DNA of 64,000 nt, taken from assembly GCA_963662175.1 (NCBI GenBank), contig OY759216.1:31823087-31887086 (forward strand), in the 5' to 3' direction. Below are positions 42,541 to 52,770 of the stretch, in pieces (positions within the stretch are counted from its first letter, which is position 1; each line of letters begins with the position of its first letter). Source of the stretch: Aradus depressus (taxonomy: Eukaryota > Arthropoda > Insecta > Hemiptera > Aradidae). Both the position numbers and the translations under genes were made by a program. The notes beneath the pieces are model-generated. The model had not been told where the DNA came from, did no database searches, and saw only the letters and a list, made by a program, of their open reading frames with translations.

Positions 42541-44269
42541 GCATCATTCACGAGTATTTCTAAAAGTATGGTTAGTAATTAGGTAAGTGATGGGCAATGA
42601 TTAGGTAACCAAGGGAAAATCCAAGAAAGGATTAACAATATTCATTTTCATTCTCCTGTAAATTTAGAAGGTATATGATTAATAATGATTCAAACATAAT
42701 TTATTTATTCCAAAAACTGCATTTACACGATTAATGCAAAAGTAGAAAAGTGCTGTCGAGAAAAGTTACGAATTTAGACTTATCAATTTATTCCCTGTGA
42801 CCACAGATATGCTGAGGAGAAAAAAGTGCGTCACGTCAATTCCAGTATGTTATATTCAAAGGTAATATGTACACTTTATAAAAACTCATAAAAAGCACAA
42901 GTCGGAGAAGGGACCACACATCCAGAAAAAGAGACCGGAAAAAAACATTAGGATCGGAAAAACCATTTAACTCGCCTTAGTGAACCCAGCATTAGGAGAC
43001 CATTTATATTCATAAATATATCTCATATGAGGGGATTTTTTAGGGTAGCGTTGGAAAGAAGGGAAGTGGGGGGGAGCCTTGAGGGACGTCTGCCTGGACG
43101 GGCATGAATCTAAGCCCTGGTCACGTAGGGAAGCTTTGTTTTTATAATTGAAGTCTTGTTTCTTCCTCTCTCTCTCTCTCTCCCTTCGTCCTATTTCATT
43201 TCCAACACCCCCCCTGAAGAATTAGCGGGCTGCCTTATCGCACGTACTTCGCTTCATGATAACATGGACATTTTCTCGTGTAATTAGTTTTCAGAATCAC
43301 ATTAAGTACCCAAGAGAATATTTCAAACTGAAAAGACAAATGAGGTTTAAAAATTGAAAAAAAGAAATTACCGCAAGTGAATAATCTTAACGAAAATTAA
43401 TAATGTTCGTGCTGGTTTCTACGTAGGAGAGACCACATGCTGCGACGTTCTTTGATGGCTCCAGAAATATTAATTTTAATAATGGGAAATTGTAGTCCGT
43501 ATATAACGGTAAGATGTTGAGATGACATTTCTCATAGAAATAAGAAACGTTGTCTTTAAATTGTAACGTATGGCAATGATTTTAAAATATGTTTTAATTA
43601 TTGATATTTTTTTTATTATTAAAACGGATAAAAAAATAAAGAAAAAAGGAGGGGAAGAGAGAAAGTGATTTGTAAAAAAATTGTTGGTATAACAAACTTC
43701 TGATTTGGCCTTATCAAAAACTGTTTTGGTTTGCCATATTACATCGAAATTAATTTATTCAAAATACAAAATATAATTAATGAAAATTTCCACACAACAA
43801 AGTGAAAAAAAAAGTTGAAAGCAAAGTAAAATATGAGGTTAAAATGAGAATAAAAGGGTATAAAGGCAATTAATTAGGAGATTTATAATAACTGCCAATT
43901 GGGAGGGACTGTTTAAATATTCAAAAGGGTTCTGTGTGATTTTGACATATTCACCGGGTTCCGTTTTATATTCATACAAAGTTGAGGTGAGTGCACCTGT
44001 TCCTGACAGATCCAATATTTAAACGACTCAGTTTTAATTGAGAAACAGTATATTGATTGAATCAGAGCTAACTGTTTTGAGGTAGGATGGTGAAGAATAA
44101 AAAGTCAAAGGGTAGCAGTGATCTGATCACGGTTGTAGTGCCGTCAAGATATCTGTCGACCTGCTGAGGGATCCATAAATAGGGTGTTGGAAAAATGTCA
44201 TGTATTCGATAGTTTTTCTAATATTCAGTTATTTGGACTATAACAAATTACATTAATTAATTAAAATAT
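42541..44269. other. Mixed non-coding stretch
   Basis: Includes a GC-richer patch at about 43020-43270 with a CT run (43167-43183), and an R2-related fragment at 43495-43560 (GGTAAGATGTTGAGATGACA, TCTCATAGAAATAAGAAACG) that matches 35640-35700. The rest is AT-rich without landmarks. No gene is visible. Confidence 0.35.
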
Positions 44270-44410
44270 GTAATGTGGCCATAACAGAATGTTCTTTTGC
44301 CAACCACGTTTGTACAGAATCTCCCTCCTTCTTCAATCATTTCATACTGGCATTACTGCCTATATGAAAGTAATATGGCATCAGCGGTTTCAGCCTACTA
44401 TGTTTAGCTT
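44270..44410 (-). repeat. Interspersed repeat R2 (minus), terminal fragment
   Basis: GTGGCCATAACAGAATGTTC, GTTTGTACAGAATCTCCCTC and TTTCATACTGGCATTACTGC match the R2 terminus at 2345 and 23475. It stops where a LINE fragment begins. Confidence 0.5.
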
Positions 44411-44439
44411 TGAATTAAAGGAGTTCAAAGGCCGTAACC

Positions 44440-44890
44440 AAAAATAACATTAATGGCGAACTTGTTAAGATCTCTTGACTTTTTGCATTTGTACTGGCAA
44501 ATGCAATGGACGAATACCAGAGACATGGACAGAAGAATCGATCATTCCTCTCTTTAAAAGAAGTGACTGCAACAATGTCAAAGGAATGAAAAGAATGACC
44601 GGCACATATCGATTTAAAGTTTTCTCTGTGCTTGTGACTTTAGAACTTAGACACGCCATTCGGGAGTTGTGTTATGAATCTGATATCGCCTAAAACTAAA
44701 AAAAAAATTATTTCGAAAGACAACTCAATTTTTAGGTTAAGATGGCAGAGTCATAGTGGAACTTAACAGCGAGGTATTGTTGTAGACACAGGTAATGTTC
44801 TGACTAAAAAACAGGTAACCATGAAGGGACTATTAAAGAAGTCTCTCAATTGTACTGGTTTGGCCACCTTTAAAGATTGAAATCTCAGCG
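44440..44890 (+). pseudogene. Decayed non-LTR retrotransposon, reverse transcriptase fragment
   Basis: The frame 44475-44693 contains GRIPETWTEESIIPLFKRSD followed by CNN and, further on, a YRFKVFSVLV segment. This fits the region of non-LTR reverse transcriptases just before the palm motifs, where 'P..W....I.P..K.' precedes a 'NYR.I.L....K' block. It breaks soon after. A separate frame near 44845-44895 gives LYWFGHL, like the WxGHV/WFGHL motif near the C terminus of such proteins. The YADD catalytic motif is absent. It is a short, frame-broken relic; clade uncertain. Confidence 0.6.
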
Positions 44891-45458
44891 GTTACAGAGG
44901 CGACATGAATCTTGATGTGAAGTGAAACAGAGATAAGTATGATCTGAGAACTACCAGGATTCCGTACTGAATAGTGAAGTGCCCGAGACCAAGAGAGGTG
45001 CCTCTGCGCAGCCAGGATATTATCACATGAAGACGCCTTTGCCAAATCTCAACACTTTCTGATTATGTAAAGAGGTTAACCCATTATACGCTGTTGTCCT
45101 ATTTTATATTTAAAAAATGTACTTATTTACCTGATAAATTATATGATGCCCTAGATATGTCGCATAGATTGTGGACAATGAAAGCGACATTGATTTTCCG
45201 AATGAAGTTGCGAACGGGATGTGTTTTGTTGTGAGAGGTGGTATATCAAGTGACAAGGGGGGAAATGAGGCTGTTTCGGGGAAGAACAAGGGACAGGAAG
45301 GTCCAGTTCCCCTCCATAATGTTGTTTTAAACAACTCTACCCAACTATCAGGTTGGTCCAATCAGACGTCTAGCGGCCCCTTCTCTCTAAATGTGCCTCC
45401 CACAAACTGAGTATAAAATGAAATTGAGGAAGCTTGTGGTGGCTCTGTGGTGAGATAA
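44891..45458. other. Unassigned stretch with overlapping frames
   Basis: 45171-45410 plus (79 codons) and 45361-45110 minus (83 codons) overlap fully. Neither is recognised. GC content is higher than the surroundings, so it may be further decayed LINE or a regulatory patch. Confidence 0.25.
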
Positions 45459-45597
45459 GGCTGCTAATGAAATGCCATTTACCACACACGCTCCCCCCAC
45501 CCCGCCGCTCCAACCACTACATATGATGTATTTCGGCGTCTTATCTCTGGGGTCATTCATCAACAGGGAGAAAAACCATTCCAGAACGAGTAACACC
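45459..45597 (-). repeat. Repeat R6, copy 1
   Basis: Shares with 46819-46950: GCTGCTAATGAAATGCCATT, CCACTACATATGATGTATTT, CGGCGTCTTATCTCTGGGGT and GAGAAAAACCATTCCAG. On the minus strand both give a conceptual LEWFFSLLMNDPRDKTPKY-like peptide, but conservation seems to be at DNA level. Confidence 0.6.
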
Positions 45598-46284
45598 GCC
45601 CTCTCATCAGATATACACTAACCGTGAGAGTTTGTTTATTGTTTATTTAAAGGCGTTCAACTACTCTGGTTATCAGCGCCTGCATTTTCTCGAACAACTT
45701 GGGATTCATACAGAATGTTGAGCCTGTGGGGTATCCGCGGAAACATCAAGCCTCAACTGACTCAGTACTCCCCTTGCAGTGCATTGCTGTCAAAATCTTC
45801 ATATTCTCTTTAAATATTAACAATACTACGCATACAGAATGCTTCCATCAGAATCCACAACAGATGAACGTCTAGAACTTGCGTTCCCATCCAAACTCAG
45901 AACTTATATCGTGCTTTCGCTTATTTAGAACTCGTTTTTTTCCCTAACATGCTTATGGTTCGCAGCTGTAAACGTTTTCAATTCTCACGTAAAATAAGCA
46001 GTCCACTTTAATAATTGCTCTTCTCAGAATTAGAGGGCGCAGGTTGAGTGTGGAGCCAAAGAAAATGGACTTCTTCCTCAATAGGATATTTACCAGCCTC
46101 CTTGACCTTGACTGCCATGAGAAAGACCAGCGGTCTGTGCCGGATTAGCCACGTAGCAAGAGTGGCAAAGACGCCTGTCTGACCGTAAACAAATATCAAT
46201 TTAGATAGGAGCGTAAAAATATTTTGCATGTCTTAAGCGCGAAGCGCTTAGGCTATGCTTTACTCCCACCTGAAAATCTAAAAC

Positions 46285-46699
46285 TCGATTTCGTCACGTT
46301 AAATCTTATCTGAAATTAATCATTTACATTTATATGGTATATCTTTAGAATCGTGTTTCCCAAAAGTAGAAATTGTCTTCCGCATTAACTTGTCTCTCAT
46401 GATCACTAACTGCACTGGCGAACGTTCTTTTTCAACATTAAAACGTATTAAAAATGAGTTAAGGAACACGATGGGCCAAGAACGTCTTAATCATCTCACT
46501 TTGATGAATATAGAGCATGATTTTCTTAAAGAAGTCGATATTGAAAGTGTTATCTCTAAATTTGCCCATATTAAATCCAGAAAAGTTTATTTGTAACAGT
46601 TTTGTTTTATTTAATACCCTAAACTTGAGAACCTAAAGCAAACCAAGGGCCTCTTGACAGAATTTGCTACAGGCCCCTCGCTGGCTTATTCCGGCACTG
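46285..46699 (+). pseudogene. hAT transposase C-terminal remnant with 3' terminus
   Basis: Translation up to the stop at 46596 gives FPKVEIVFRINLSLMITN, then CTGERSFSTLKRIKNELRNT and RLNHLTLMNIEHDF. This is the hAT C-terminal dimerisation domain, whose hallmark is (S/T)GERSFS..K.IK..LR..M...RL. The frame extends upstream of 46390 but the DDE catalytic core is absent. About 90 bp after the stop, TTATTCCGGCACTG (46686-46699) resembles the terminal repeat of the 521-bp hAT element at 28951 (TTAATCCGGCACTG). The fragment is therefore the 3' end of a possibly related autonomous hAT copy, 5'-deleted. It lies between two R6 copies. Confidence 0.85.
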
Positions 46700-46818
46700 C
46701 GAGCGGTAGTGTAGCATTTTGCACGGTTATGTCAGGTGCTCCCGATATTAGGTGAAACAGAGAAACTTCGCTCAGTAGTTTGAAGCGTTTTTCGATTCTC
46801 GATGTAGCCCAGACTCAA

Positions 46819-46950
46819 GATAAGACTGCTAATGAAATTCCATTTATGAGAAGCGCTCCCCCCTAAACCACTACATATAAGGTATTTTGGCATCTTATCT
46901 GTGGAGTCGTTCATCATCAGGCGGAAGAAAAACCATTCCAGCTCATACAC
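46819..46950 (-). repeat. Repeat R6, copy 2
   Basis: Counterpart of 45459-45597. The minus strand holds GCCTGATGATGAACGACTCC, like a Penelope-type 3' motif. The downstream 142-codon minus frame (47160-46732) spans this repeat and is not a convincing gene. Confidence 0.55.
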
Positions 46951-47475
46951 ACTTATAGTAAAAGCAATATATTGGAAATAGGAACAGAAGAGGTAGAGAG
47001 GCCCATTAGATGGTATCTTGTCCAGCTCTATAGAGGATGACGACCATCCGGGCCTCCTTAACGACCAACCCAGCGTCGTTTGGAATGTTTGCACAGACAC
47101 TGCCGCTGCGGACCCTGGGGAGCACATCTGCAAATATTGTGACAAGAGCTCTTCTACCACCTGCCTGCAGAACCCATCCTCCTATCTCAATAGGACACTA
47201 CATTAGCCATAACATCCCATAAAGGATAATGCTGTGGCCACTCCTTCCTTTATATCACATCTACATCCTTTCAACAAAATCATGCTTTTCTTGTTAAATA
47301 AAAACGAGGACCAAGTTAAAACCGATGCATAAAAACTGTGTAAATAAAACGCATTAATACATTTAACGGTTTATGTCTAAATACTTTATTCTATTGGATA
47401 ATCAGTTCGCTAAAAAGTAAAATATCATCAGCACAGAGCTGTACGAAACTTCCCGTAGGGCTATTAGTGATCTTC
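46951..47475. other. Unassigned stretch
   Basis: A GC-richer patch (46990-47210) has overlapping frames in three registers (motif VVWNVCTDTAAADPGEH on plus). None is recognised. It may belong to the same element as R6. Confidence 0.25.
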
Positions 47476-47483
47476 ATTGGAAA

Positions 47484-47956
47484 CGTTGGCGTAGCTAGGG
47501 GATGGCAGGGGGGCCACCCCAGAATGCCCGGTGCTCCCCAGAAAAGTGCGATCTAATGTATCTAATTTAAAAAAAAAAAACAATAATATATAATGACAAC
47601 TCCACCACAGACAAACATTACAGTCAAGACATTAGAAGATTATATAGAAAGCTTCAGTTCCCAGTCAAAAGTTATTCGGTTGCTGAAAAACAAGAAAACT
47701 AAGGCTTATTTAATTGAGGATATTTACTTACTACTACTAATTGTATAAGACTGGATGACTAGACTGATGAAAATTTTGATTGTTGATTATTTTGTAACTA
47801 CATACTAATATTTTGTGTATTATACCTGAATTATTAAGTTTAATTAAATATGATTGTGAAATGTAAACTATTGTTTTATTATCTCGGTCGTGTAGACCGC
47901 CCCCCCCCCCTCCCCTCCCCCAACTCCCCCAGAGAATAATGCTAGCTACGCCAATG
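47484..47956. mobile_element. Second non-autonomous hAT element
   Basis: Termini CGTTGGCGTAGCTAG and CTAGCTACGCCAATG are inverted repeats with one mismatch. The exact 8-bp duplication ATTGGAAA flanks them at 47476-47483 and 47957-47964. G-rich sequence follows the left end and C-rich sequence precedes the right end (CCCCCCCCCCTCCCC). The 473-bp interior has no transposase; a short frame with LEDYIESFSSQSKVIRLLKN is unrecognised. The termini differ from the element at 28951, so this is a separate hAT family. Confidence 0.93.
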
Positions 47957-47989
47957 ATTGGAAACGTCGAGCATTGCTGGAATACATAC

Positions 47990-48044
47990 ATTTCAGTCTA
48001 TTGGTTTCATTGCTGGCAATGTATTTCCCCAGCAAGAATTAATC
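47990..48044 (+). repeat. R1 head interrupted by SINE-A
   Basis: GGTTTCATTGCTGGCAATGT, ATTTCCCCAGCAAGAATTAA and TCATC match the R1 head. The SINE-A target duplication begins at 48045, so the SINE inserted inside R1. Confidence 0.5.
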
Positions 48045-48056
48045 ATCAAAAGTATA

Positions 48057-48408
48057 GGTTAAGTTTGGTTAGGTTTTATGACTCATGCCCGGGCTTTAAC
48101 AACGAGGTCATATCGCCTACTACCAGAGCGCTCTTTCGTCACTCTGGTGGACATGAGCCCGACTCTACTGTGGGAGTCCTAAATTTTGCCTACCCTACAT
48201 TTTTATTCATCTAGGGTAGGGGTCTTTAACGAGTACCTGACATCGTACAGGCTCGGGACCATCGCTTAACGTCCCATCCGAAGGACGGCGTGCTTAAGTT
48301 TATTTTACCTCCCAGATAAAATAAACTAAGGGCCTCGTTTGGGTTACGAACCCACGACCTTGAGCTCAGAAGTCAAGCACGCATACCACTGAGCTACCGG
48401 CGCCCTCT
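48057..48408 (-). mobile_element. SINE-A copy 12, full length with target duplication
   Basis: A 352-bp complete copy with an exact 12-bp duplication, ATCAAAAGTATA, at 48045-48056 and 48409-48420. On the minus strand it has the 5' end AGAGGGCGCCGGTAGCTCAG, a B box (GGGTTCGTAACCC), and all four hairpin segments of the body. The tail is CATAAAACCTAACCAAACTT, a slightly degenerate CTAAC repeat. A (TA)n run has grown from the right duplication (48417-48448). The 91-codon plus frame at 47939 crosses the SINE and is spurious. Confidence 0.96.
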
Positions 48409-48415
48409 ATCAAAA

Positions 48416-48453
<38 letters not shown>

Positions 48454-48479
48454 TGCTTATTGTTAAAATATGTCTTGTA

Positions 48480-49350
48480 GAAACTAACTCACAACTCTAC
48501 ACATAAAAGCAATAAGGTACCTATCTCAAGTGACATCCCTTCGGAATTTAGTAAGGAAAAAATGTGTTTAACATTTATATTGTCGAATTCCACAAAAACA
48601 TATACAGTTTGTGATGTAAAACATTTACACGAATTAAGATTATTAATATATTACAAAATCAATTATTATTATTTGTATAAAAATAGTTGTTAGGAGTGAA
48701 GTAACTTAAATAGTGAATACAAAGTTAACTTAAAACGAAATGGGAACAACCAATGAATGGAGTACAAAAGACGATGAACAGCTGTTTTAAAATAGAGAGA
48801 AACAGTCTAAGGAGAGATGTGGAGGTGAACAGTCTAGAGAGAGAGTTGTCTTTAGGTTTAAGGTGTGGTGAATCAGTCTGAGTGAGAGAAGATGTAGAGG
48901 AGATGTAGGAGTGAAAATAACAGTGAGAGAGACTAACATAGATGTAGAAATTAGTTTGTAATATTTTTATTGTAAGTAATTTGATTTTTATTTCATATTG
49001 GTAATTTGATGTTATTTATAATGTAGGTTTAGGTAAATAAAACCAATATTTGTTCTCTTATTCTATGCTATTCATTTCCCTGTGAATCGAGTAAGATAAT
49101 TTATATCTTTGAATATTTTTTGCAAATTTAGGAAAACAATATGCCATCTCATTATTATATTTAGGAAAAATCCAAATGAAATAATTATTAATTGAAATTT
49201 TTTTAAATACCTGCACATTCTTCAAAATTGCTCGTATTGAACTTTCGATATATTTTTTTAGGGCCCTTTTCGGAAATTACTGTAGAAATCAAAATTTAGT
49301 AGAAGACCAGCTTATAATTTCTACAGGAAATGTGGTAATTTTATTTTCAT
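48480..49350 (+). repeat. Interspersed repeat R3, copy 1
   Basis: Collinear with 59900-60640 over more than 600 bp: GTTGTTAGGAGTGAAGTAAC, AGAGATGTGGAGGTG, GTAGAAATTAGTTTGTAA, ATGTAGGTTTAGGTAAATAA, TTGTTCTCTTATTCTAT, AGGGCCCTTTTCGGAAATTA, CTGTAGAAATCAAAATTTAG and ACAGGAAATGTGGTAAT. No coding frame or terminal repeats were identified. Class unknown. Confidence 0.65.
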
Positions 49351-49489
49351 TATTTAAATTAATCATTATTTTTATTTATTTTAATTATTAAGAATTTTTT
49401 TTCCAAGTATAGAATTAAGAGGTTCGGAAAATATGAAATTCTGGTGAAAACCATACGCATTACATAACTTCCCCTATACCTAATGAAAA

Positions 49490-49830
49490 ATGAGTTTTGG
49501 TGGTTTGTATGAGTTTGAATATAAGTAGTGTTAGTGTGATCTGCAAATGAAATTAGCAGTATGTTTAGTGTTGTGTGAGGAGGAGGGGGGGTTGGCTAAA
49601 TGACGACGTTAGTCTGCCAGTTGCACATGCGGAGCCTGGCTGCCTGCCTGCCAGCTCCCAGGCTAGCAGACAAATGTTGTTTCACCTAATTAAGTTAGAC
49701 AAGTGGACGAGAGAGACAACATAGGACGGGCGGTAAACATCCCTCGGTACTTGCATAGCCTAGTAGCCATCCCCCATCCCAAGTTGCAGCCGTTCGGCCA
49801 TCAGGAGCGGAGACTTCCAAGTGTCACACA
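49490..49830. promoter_or_regulatory. Candidate regulatory island
   Basis: GC-rich and single copy, with CTGCCTGCCTGCCAGC, CACCTAATTAAGTTAGAC and ATGACGACGTTAG. Sharp composition change from AT-rich R3 on the left and an R1 copy on the right. Confidence 0.25.
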
Positions 49831-50640
49831 TAAAGTTGTTGGTTAATCACCGGCAAGCTACTTCCCCACAACGAATTAATAAATTAACTTTTCGCTCCTT
49901 CCCCGGACCCAGTCCACCGTTTCAAGTAAAACTCAATAACTGACTTACTTCTAAAGGGCTTCTTAATCCTCATTCTAAATTTTGTGTCGATAAATTCAAT
50001 GCATCGGCAGTTATTATGGGTTTTGAGCTGAGCACCCTCTCCTTCGGCCGATTTTGCTGAAAATTGATAAATGTCGTCCTTATAAGGCTTTTAGTTTACA
50101 TCAATGTTGGGCATTATTGAATACATTTTTATTCAATAATTTTTTAGTGATTAATGTTTTATTCCTGAAGCAAGTTACGGTTTTATTCTATGAATTATTC
50201 GTTATTCTTTAACCGTTTTCATTATTTTAGCTAATTTATGAATGATGATTATTTTTCAATTTGTTGTATTTTTTAAGACCGAAATAACTAATAGCTTTAT
50301 TGGATTAGAATTTAAGAATTCTTGCCCCCCACCTGCTCACAGGTTTGTTGACAACTGTTTGTTTATAATGAGAAATACGTTAGGTATGTTTACAAAATTA
50401 AATGGATAAAGTAGCTACAAAGAGCCTCCCCCCTAATCCCCCTTCCCTTTGTCCGATTTGCCTGAAAACAAAATGTCGTCCTTACGAAGTTCTGGACACA
50501 CATATGAAATTTCGTGTCGATACATTCATTCTTGAGTTGTGTTCACAGACACATGTTTGGAATAACGAGTGTCCCAAAACATGAAAACTCAACTTCAAAT
50601 TTCTAACAGATTACATAACTTCCCCTATACTTCGTATAGC
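49831..50640 (+). repeat. Interspersed repeat R1 (plus), with an insertion
   Basis: Head (AATCACCGGCAAGCTACTTC, CACAACGAATTAATAAAT), middle (TTTTGTGTCGATAAATTCAA, GGCCGATTTTGCTGAAAAT) and end (AACAGATTACATAACTTCCC) are clear. 50100-50390 does not match R1 and is AT-rich. It starts at GTTGGGCATTATTGAATA and is probably another insertion, but no matching far end or duplication was found. Confidence 0.6.
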
Positions 50641-51714
50641 TGTCGAAGTTATATTCATAAAATATAGACATTTTTTATTCTATTTTAACGACTATATTTG
50701 TTTCGAGACAAATTATAATGTTAAGGCCTGGAATGTTGTCTAATTATTAACTTCGCCATAAATGTGTATGTAACGTTGTTGGAAACCATAAATGTGTTTA
50801 ACATTGTTGAACTCGTCTGGCTAATTCGTATTCAATGTACGGTATTAGGGATAACTTCTCAGTACATGCTGGGATTTAATGAGACTCACATATGAGGATG
50901 TATTGCATGGGACGGATACAAATAACTAGAGACCGGGTCTTAGGTTTTCCTCTCTTCCAAGCACGAAAATGATTGACTACTTATTCGATTCATGTCTTCT
51001 GAAATCGTTCAGAACATATAAAACACTAATTGGAATGAGATCATCTTAAAATATCTAATCATAAAAAAATGAAAAAAAATATAAGTAAAATAGAATTTGA
51101 GGAAGGATAACAAATGTTTCGATTCTTATTTCGATGAAAAGCGGATGTTGGAGCGGTGGGGATTGTTTACGTTTACATAGGAAAGAGGGGGCTAATGCCC
51201 TTAATTTCTGTTACTTTCGTGTTGCAGCTATACAGAAAAATGCCGAAGACGAAATCGCATTTGCTGTGGCAGTGGATAGGCGGTTGCCATTTTACTTCTG
51301 ACAGCAAAGTGATATTCTGTCAAGGAAGCTTCTCTGCTTTTGAAATAATTCTGACATATAATATAATAGAGAGAACTTCATAGTAGAAATCTCGAAATGT
51401 ACTTGGTTGGCAATCAAGAGAAAGATTCAATTATTTTACTAGTTCCTTTTATTTTAATTCTGTGTATCTTTTTTGTTTTTCTTTTTAATATGTCTTAATA
51501 TCATGCTTTATTTGTATTTAATTTTTTTAAACCTATTAAAGTTCCAAATTCTATAGAGAAAAAACCTTTTATATCGAGAAAAAACCTATCTCATCTGTTA
51601 CAAAAACCTAATCGGGGACTTCATTGTGCCTAAAACTGCGGACTCTGCAAATAACATTTTCATTATTAATATCGATATTAACATTTTCTTTTCAAAAAGA
51701 TTAACATTTTTCAT
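50641..51714. other. Single-copy stretch, no gene seen
   Basis: A 75-codon plus frame at 51156-51383 has mixed composition (motif KTKSHLLWQWIGGCHFTSDS) and is unrecognised. The remainder is AT-rich. Confidence 0.28.
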
Positions 51715-52099
51715 TATTTTTACTTTCTTATACAGTGGAATCCCGATATTTCGTATCCCGATTATTCGTATTTCCAGCTAATTCGTACAAATTTGCCGGT
51801 CCCCAGAGAAAATCCCGATAAGTGGTATAAAAACAATGCATTTCGGACCCCTCGGTAATTCGTATTATTTTTATGCTCGAGGTCACTTAAAACGTCTTAT
51901 AATTCGTATTTCCAGCTTAAAAACCTCGTTGATTCGTATTGTTTTCAAGAGGGGGAGAGAGGACAGTGAGAGACCAGAGAGCAGAATGAGTGCGAGATAA
52001 ATGTTTTCTAGGAAATCACTTGATTCCTACAGAACCAAAGGGGAGAGCGAGTGAGAGAGACAAGTTTTCTATGAAATCTCATATTATCTCATGTAATTC

Positions 52100-52726
52100 G
52101 TGCTCTTTTCACTGAAAGGAAATGAGGAGAGGGGGAAAGGTTTAGCAATTGAAGCGGTCATTGTTGAAAGGGGATATGTGACAAAAATAAAAATTTTGGG
52201 AAGCTCAATAAAACTTCCTAAAGAATTGCGTCACATACCTCCTTTCAACAGTGACTCAGAGGGCGCCGGTAGCTCAGTGGTATGCGTGCTTGACTTCTGA
52301 GCTTAAGAGCGTGGGTTCGTAACCCGACCGAGGCCCTTAGTTTATTTTATCTGGGAGGTAAAATAAACTTAAGCACGCCGTCCTTCGGATGGGACGTTAA
52401 GCGATGGTCCCGAGCCTGTACGATGTCTGGTACTCGTTAAAGACCCCTACCCTAAGTGAATAAAAATTTAGGGTAGGCAAAATTTAGGACTCCCACAGTA
52501 GAGTCGGGCTCATGTCCACCAGAGTGACGAAAGAGCGCTCTGGTAGTAGGCGATATGACCTTGTAGTTAAAGCCCGGGCATGAGTCATAAAACCTAACCT
52601 AACCTAACAGTGACTCAGATATTCTCAGCTCCACCACAACCAAAGAGCGCACAGCACATGTCTCATTTCAACACAGAAGATGTGTTCAGTCCTCAAGATT
52701 ATGAAAATATTAAAAAGTTGTTTTGA
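52100..52726 (+). pseudogene. Possible transposase C-terminal tail inside the pogo-like element
   Basis: Before the SINE a frame reads LPKELRHIPPFNSDSE and stops being meaningful at the insertion. After the SINE another register reads FSAPPQPKSAQHMSHFNTED, continues VFSPQDYENIKKLF and stops at about 52726. The composition suits the acidic, disordered tail of a Tigger/Jerky-type transposase. The catalytic DDE region is not present. The link to transposase rests on position in the element, not on a recognised motif. Confidence 0.3.
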
Positions 52727-52770
52727 CATTTGATGTCACATATCCCCTTTTAACAATGACCGCTTCAATT
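52147..52770. repeat. 36-bp internal inverted repeat around the SINE insertion
   Basis: 52147-52182 (AATTGAAGCGGTCATTGTTG...) and 52735-52770 (...CAATGACCGCTTCAATT) are complementary with one mismatch. A third, diverged copy of the same motif (GTCACATACCTCCTTTCAAC, AGTGAC) lies at 52230-52256 in the orientation of the right arm. With the SINE removed the arms were about 230 bp apart. It may be a small foldback element nested inside the pogo-like element, or part of its structure. Confidence 0.65.
52261..52605 (+). mobile_element. SINE-A copy 13, full length, youngest-looking
   Basis: A 345-bp copy with an exact 14-bp duplication, AACAGTGACTCAGA, at 52247-52260 and 52606-52619. The head has A box GGTAGCTCAGTGGTATGCGT and B box GGGTTCGTAACCC. 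The body has four stems: GTTTATTTTA/TAAAATAAAC, GTCC/GGAC around TTCGGAT, CCTACCCTAA/TTAGGGTAGG and CCAGAG/CTCTGG. The tail is ACCTAACCTAACCTAAC. The copy reads cleanly and can serve as the reference. It is expected to be transcribed by RNA polymerase III from its internal promoter and to be mobilised by a partner LINE. Confidence 0.97.

Noticed and set aside
44475..44693. Host gene fragment
   Set aside because: GRIPETW...IIPLFKRSD fits a non-LTR reverse transcriptase and the frame is broken, so it is a retrotransposon relic.
46732..47160. 142-codon minus-strand frame
   Set aside because: It spans the R6 repeat and unrelated flank; the part shared with 45387-45596 is repeat sequence, and no domain is recognisable.
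52261..52335. tRNA gene candidate (A and B boxes present)
   Set aside because: The same unit recurs 14 times with the same 3' body and shows target duplications, so it is a SINE head.
52590..52609. Interstitial telomere repeat
   Set aside because: Only three units, always at the 3' end of SINE-A, so it is the SINE tail and not a fused telomere.
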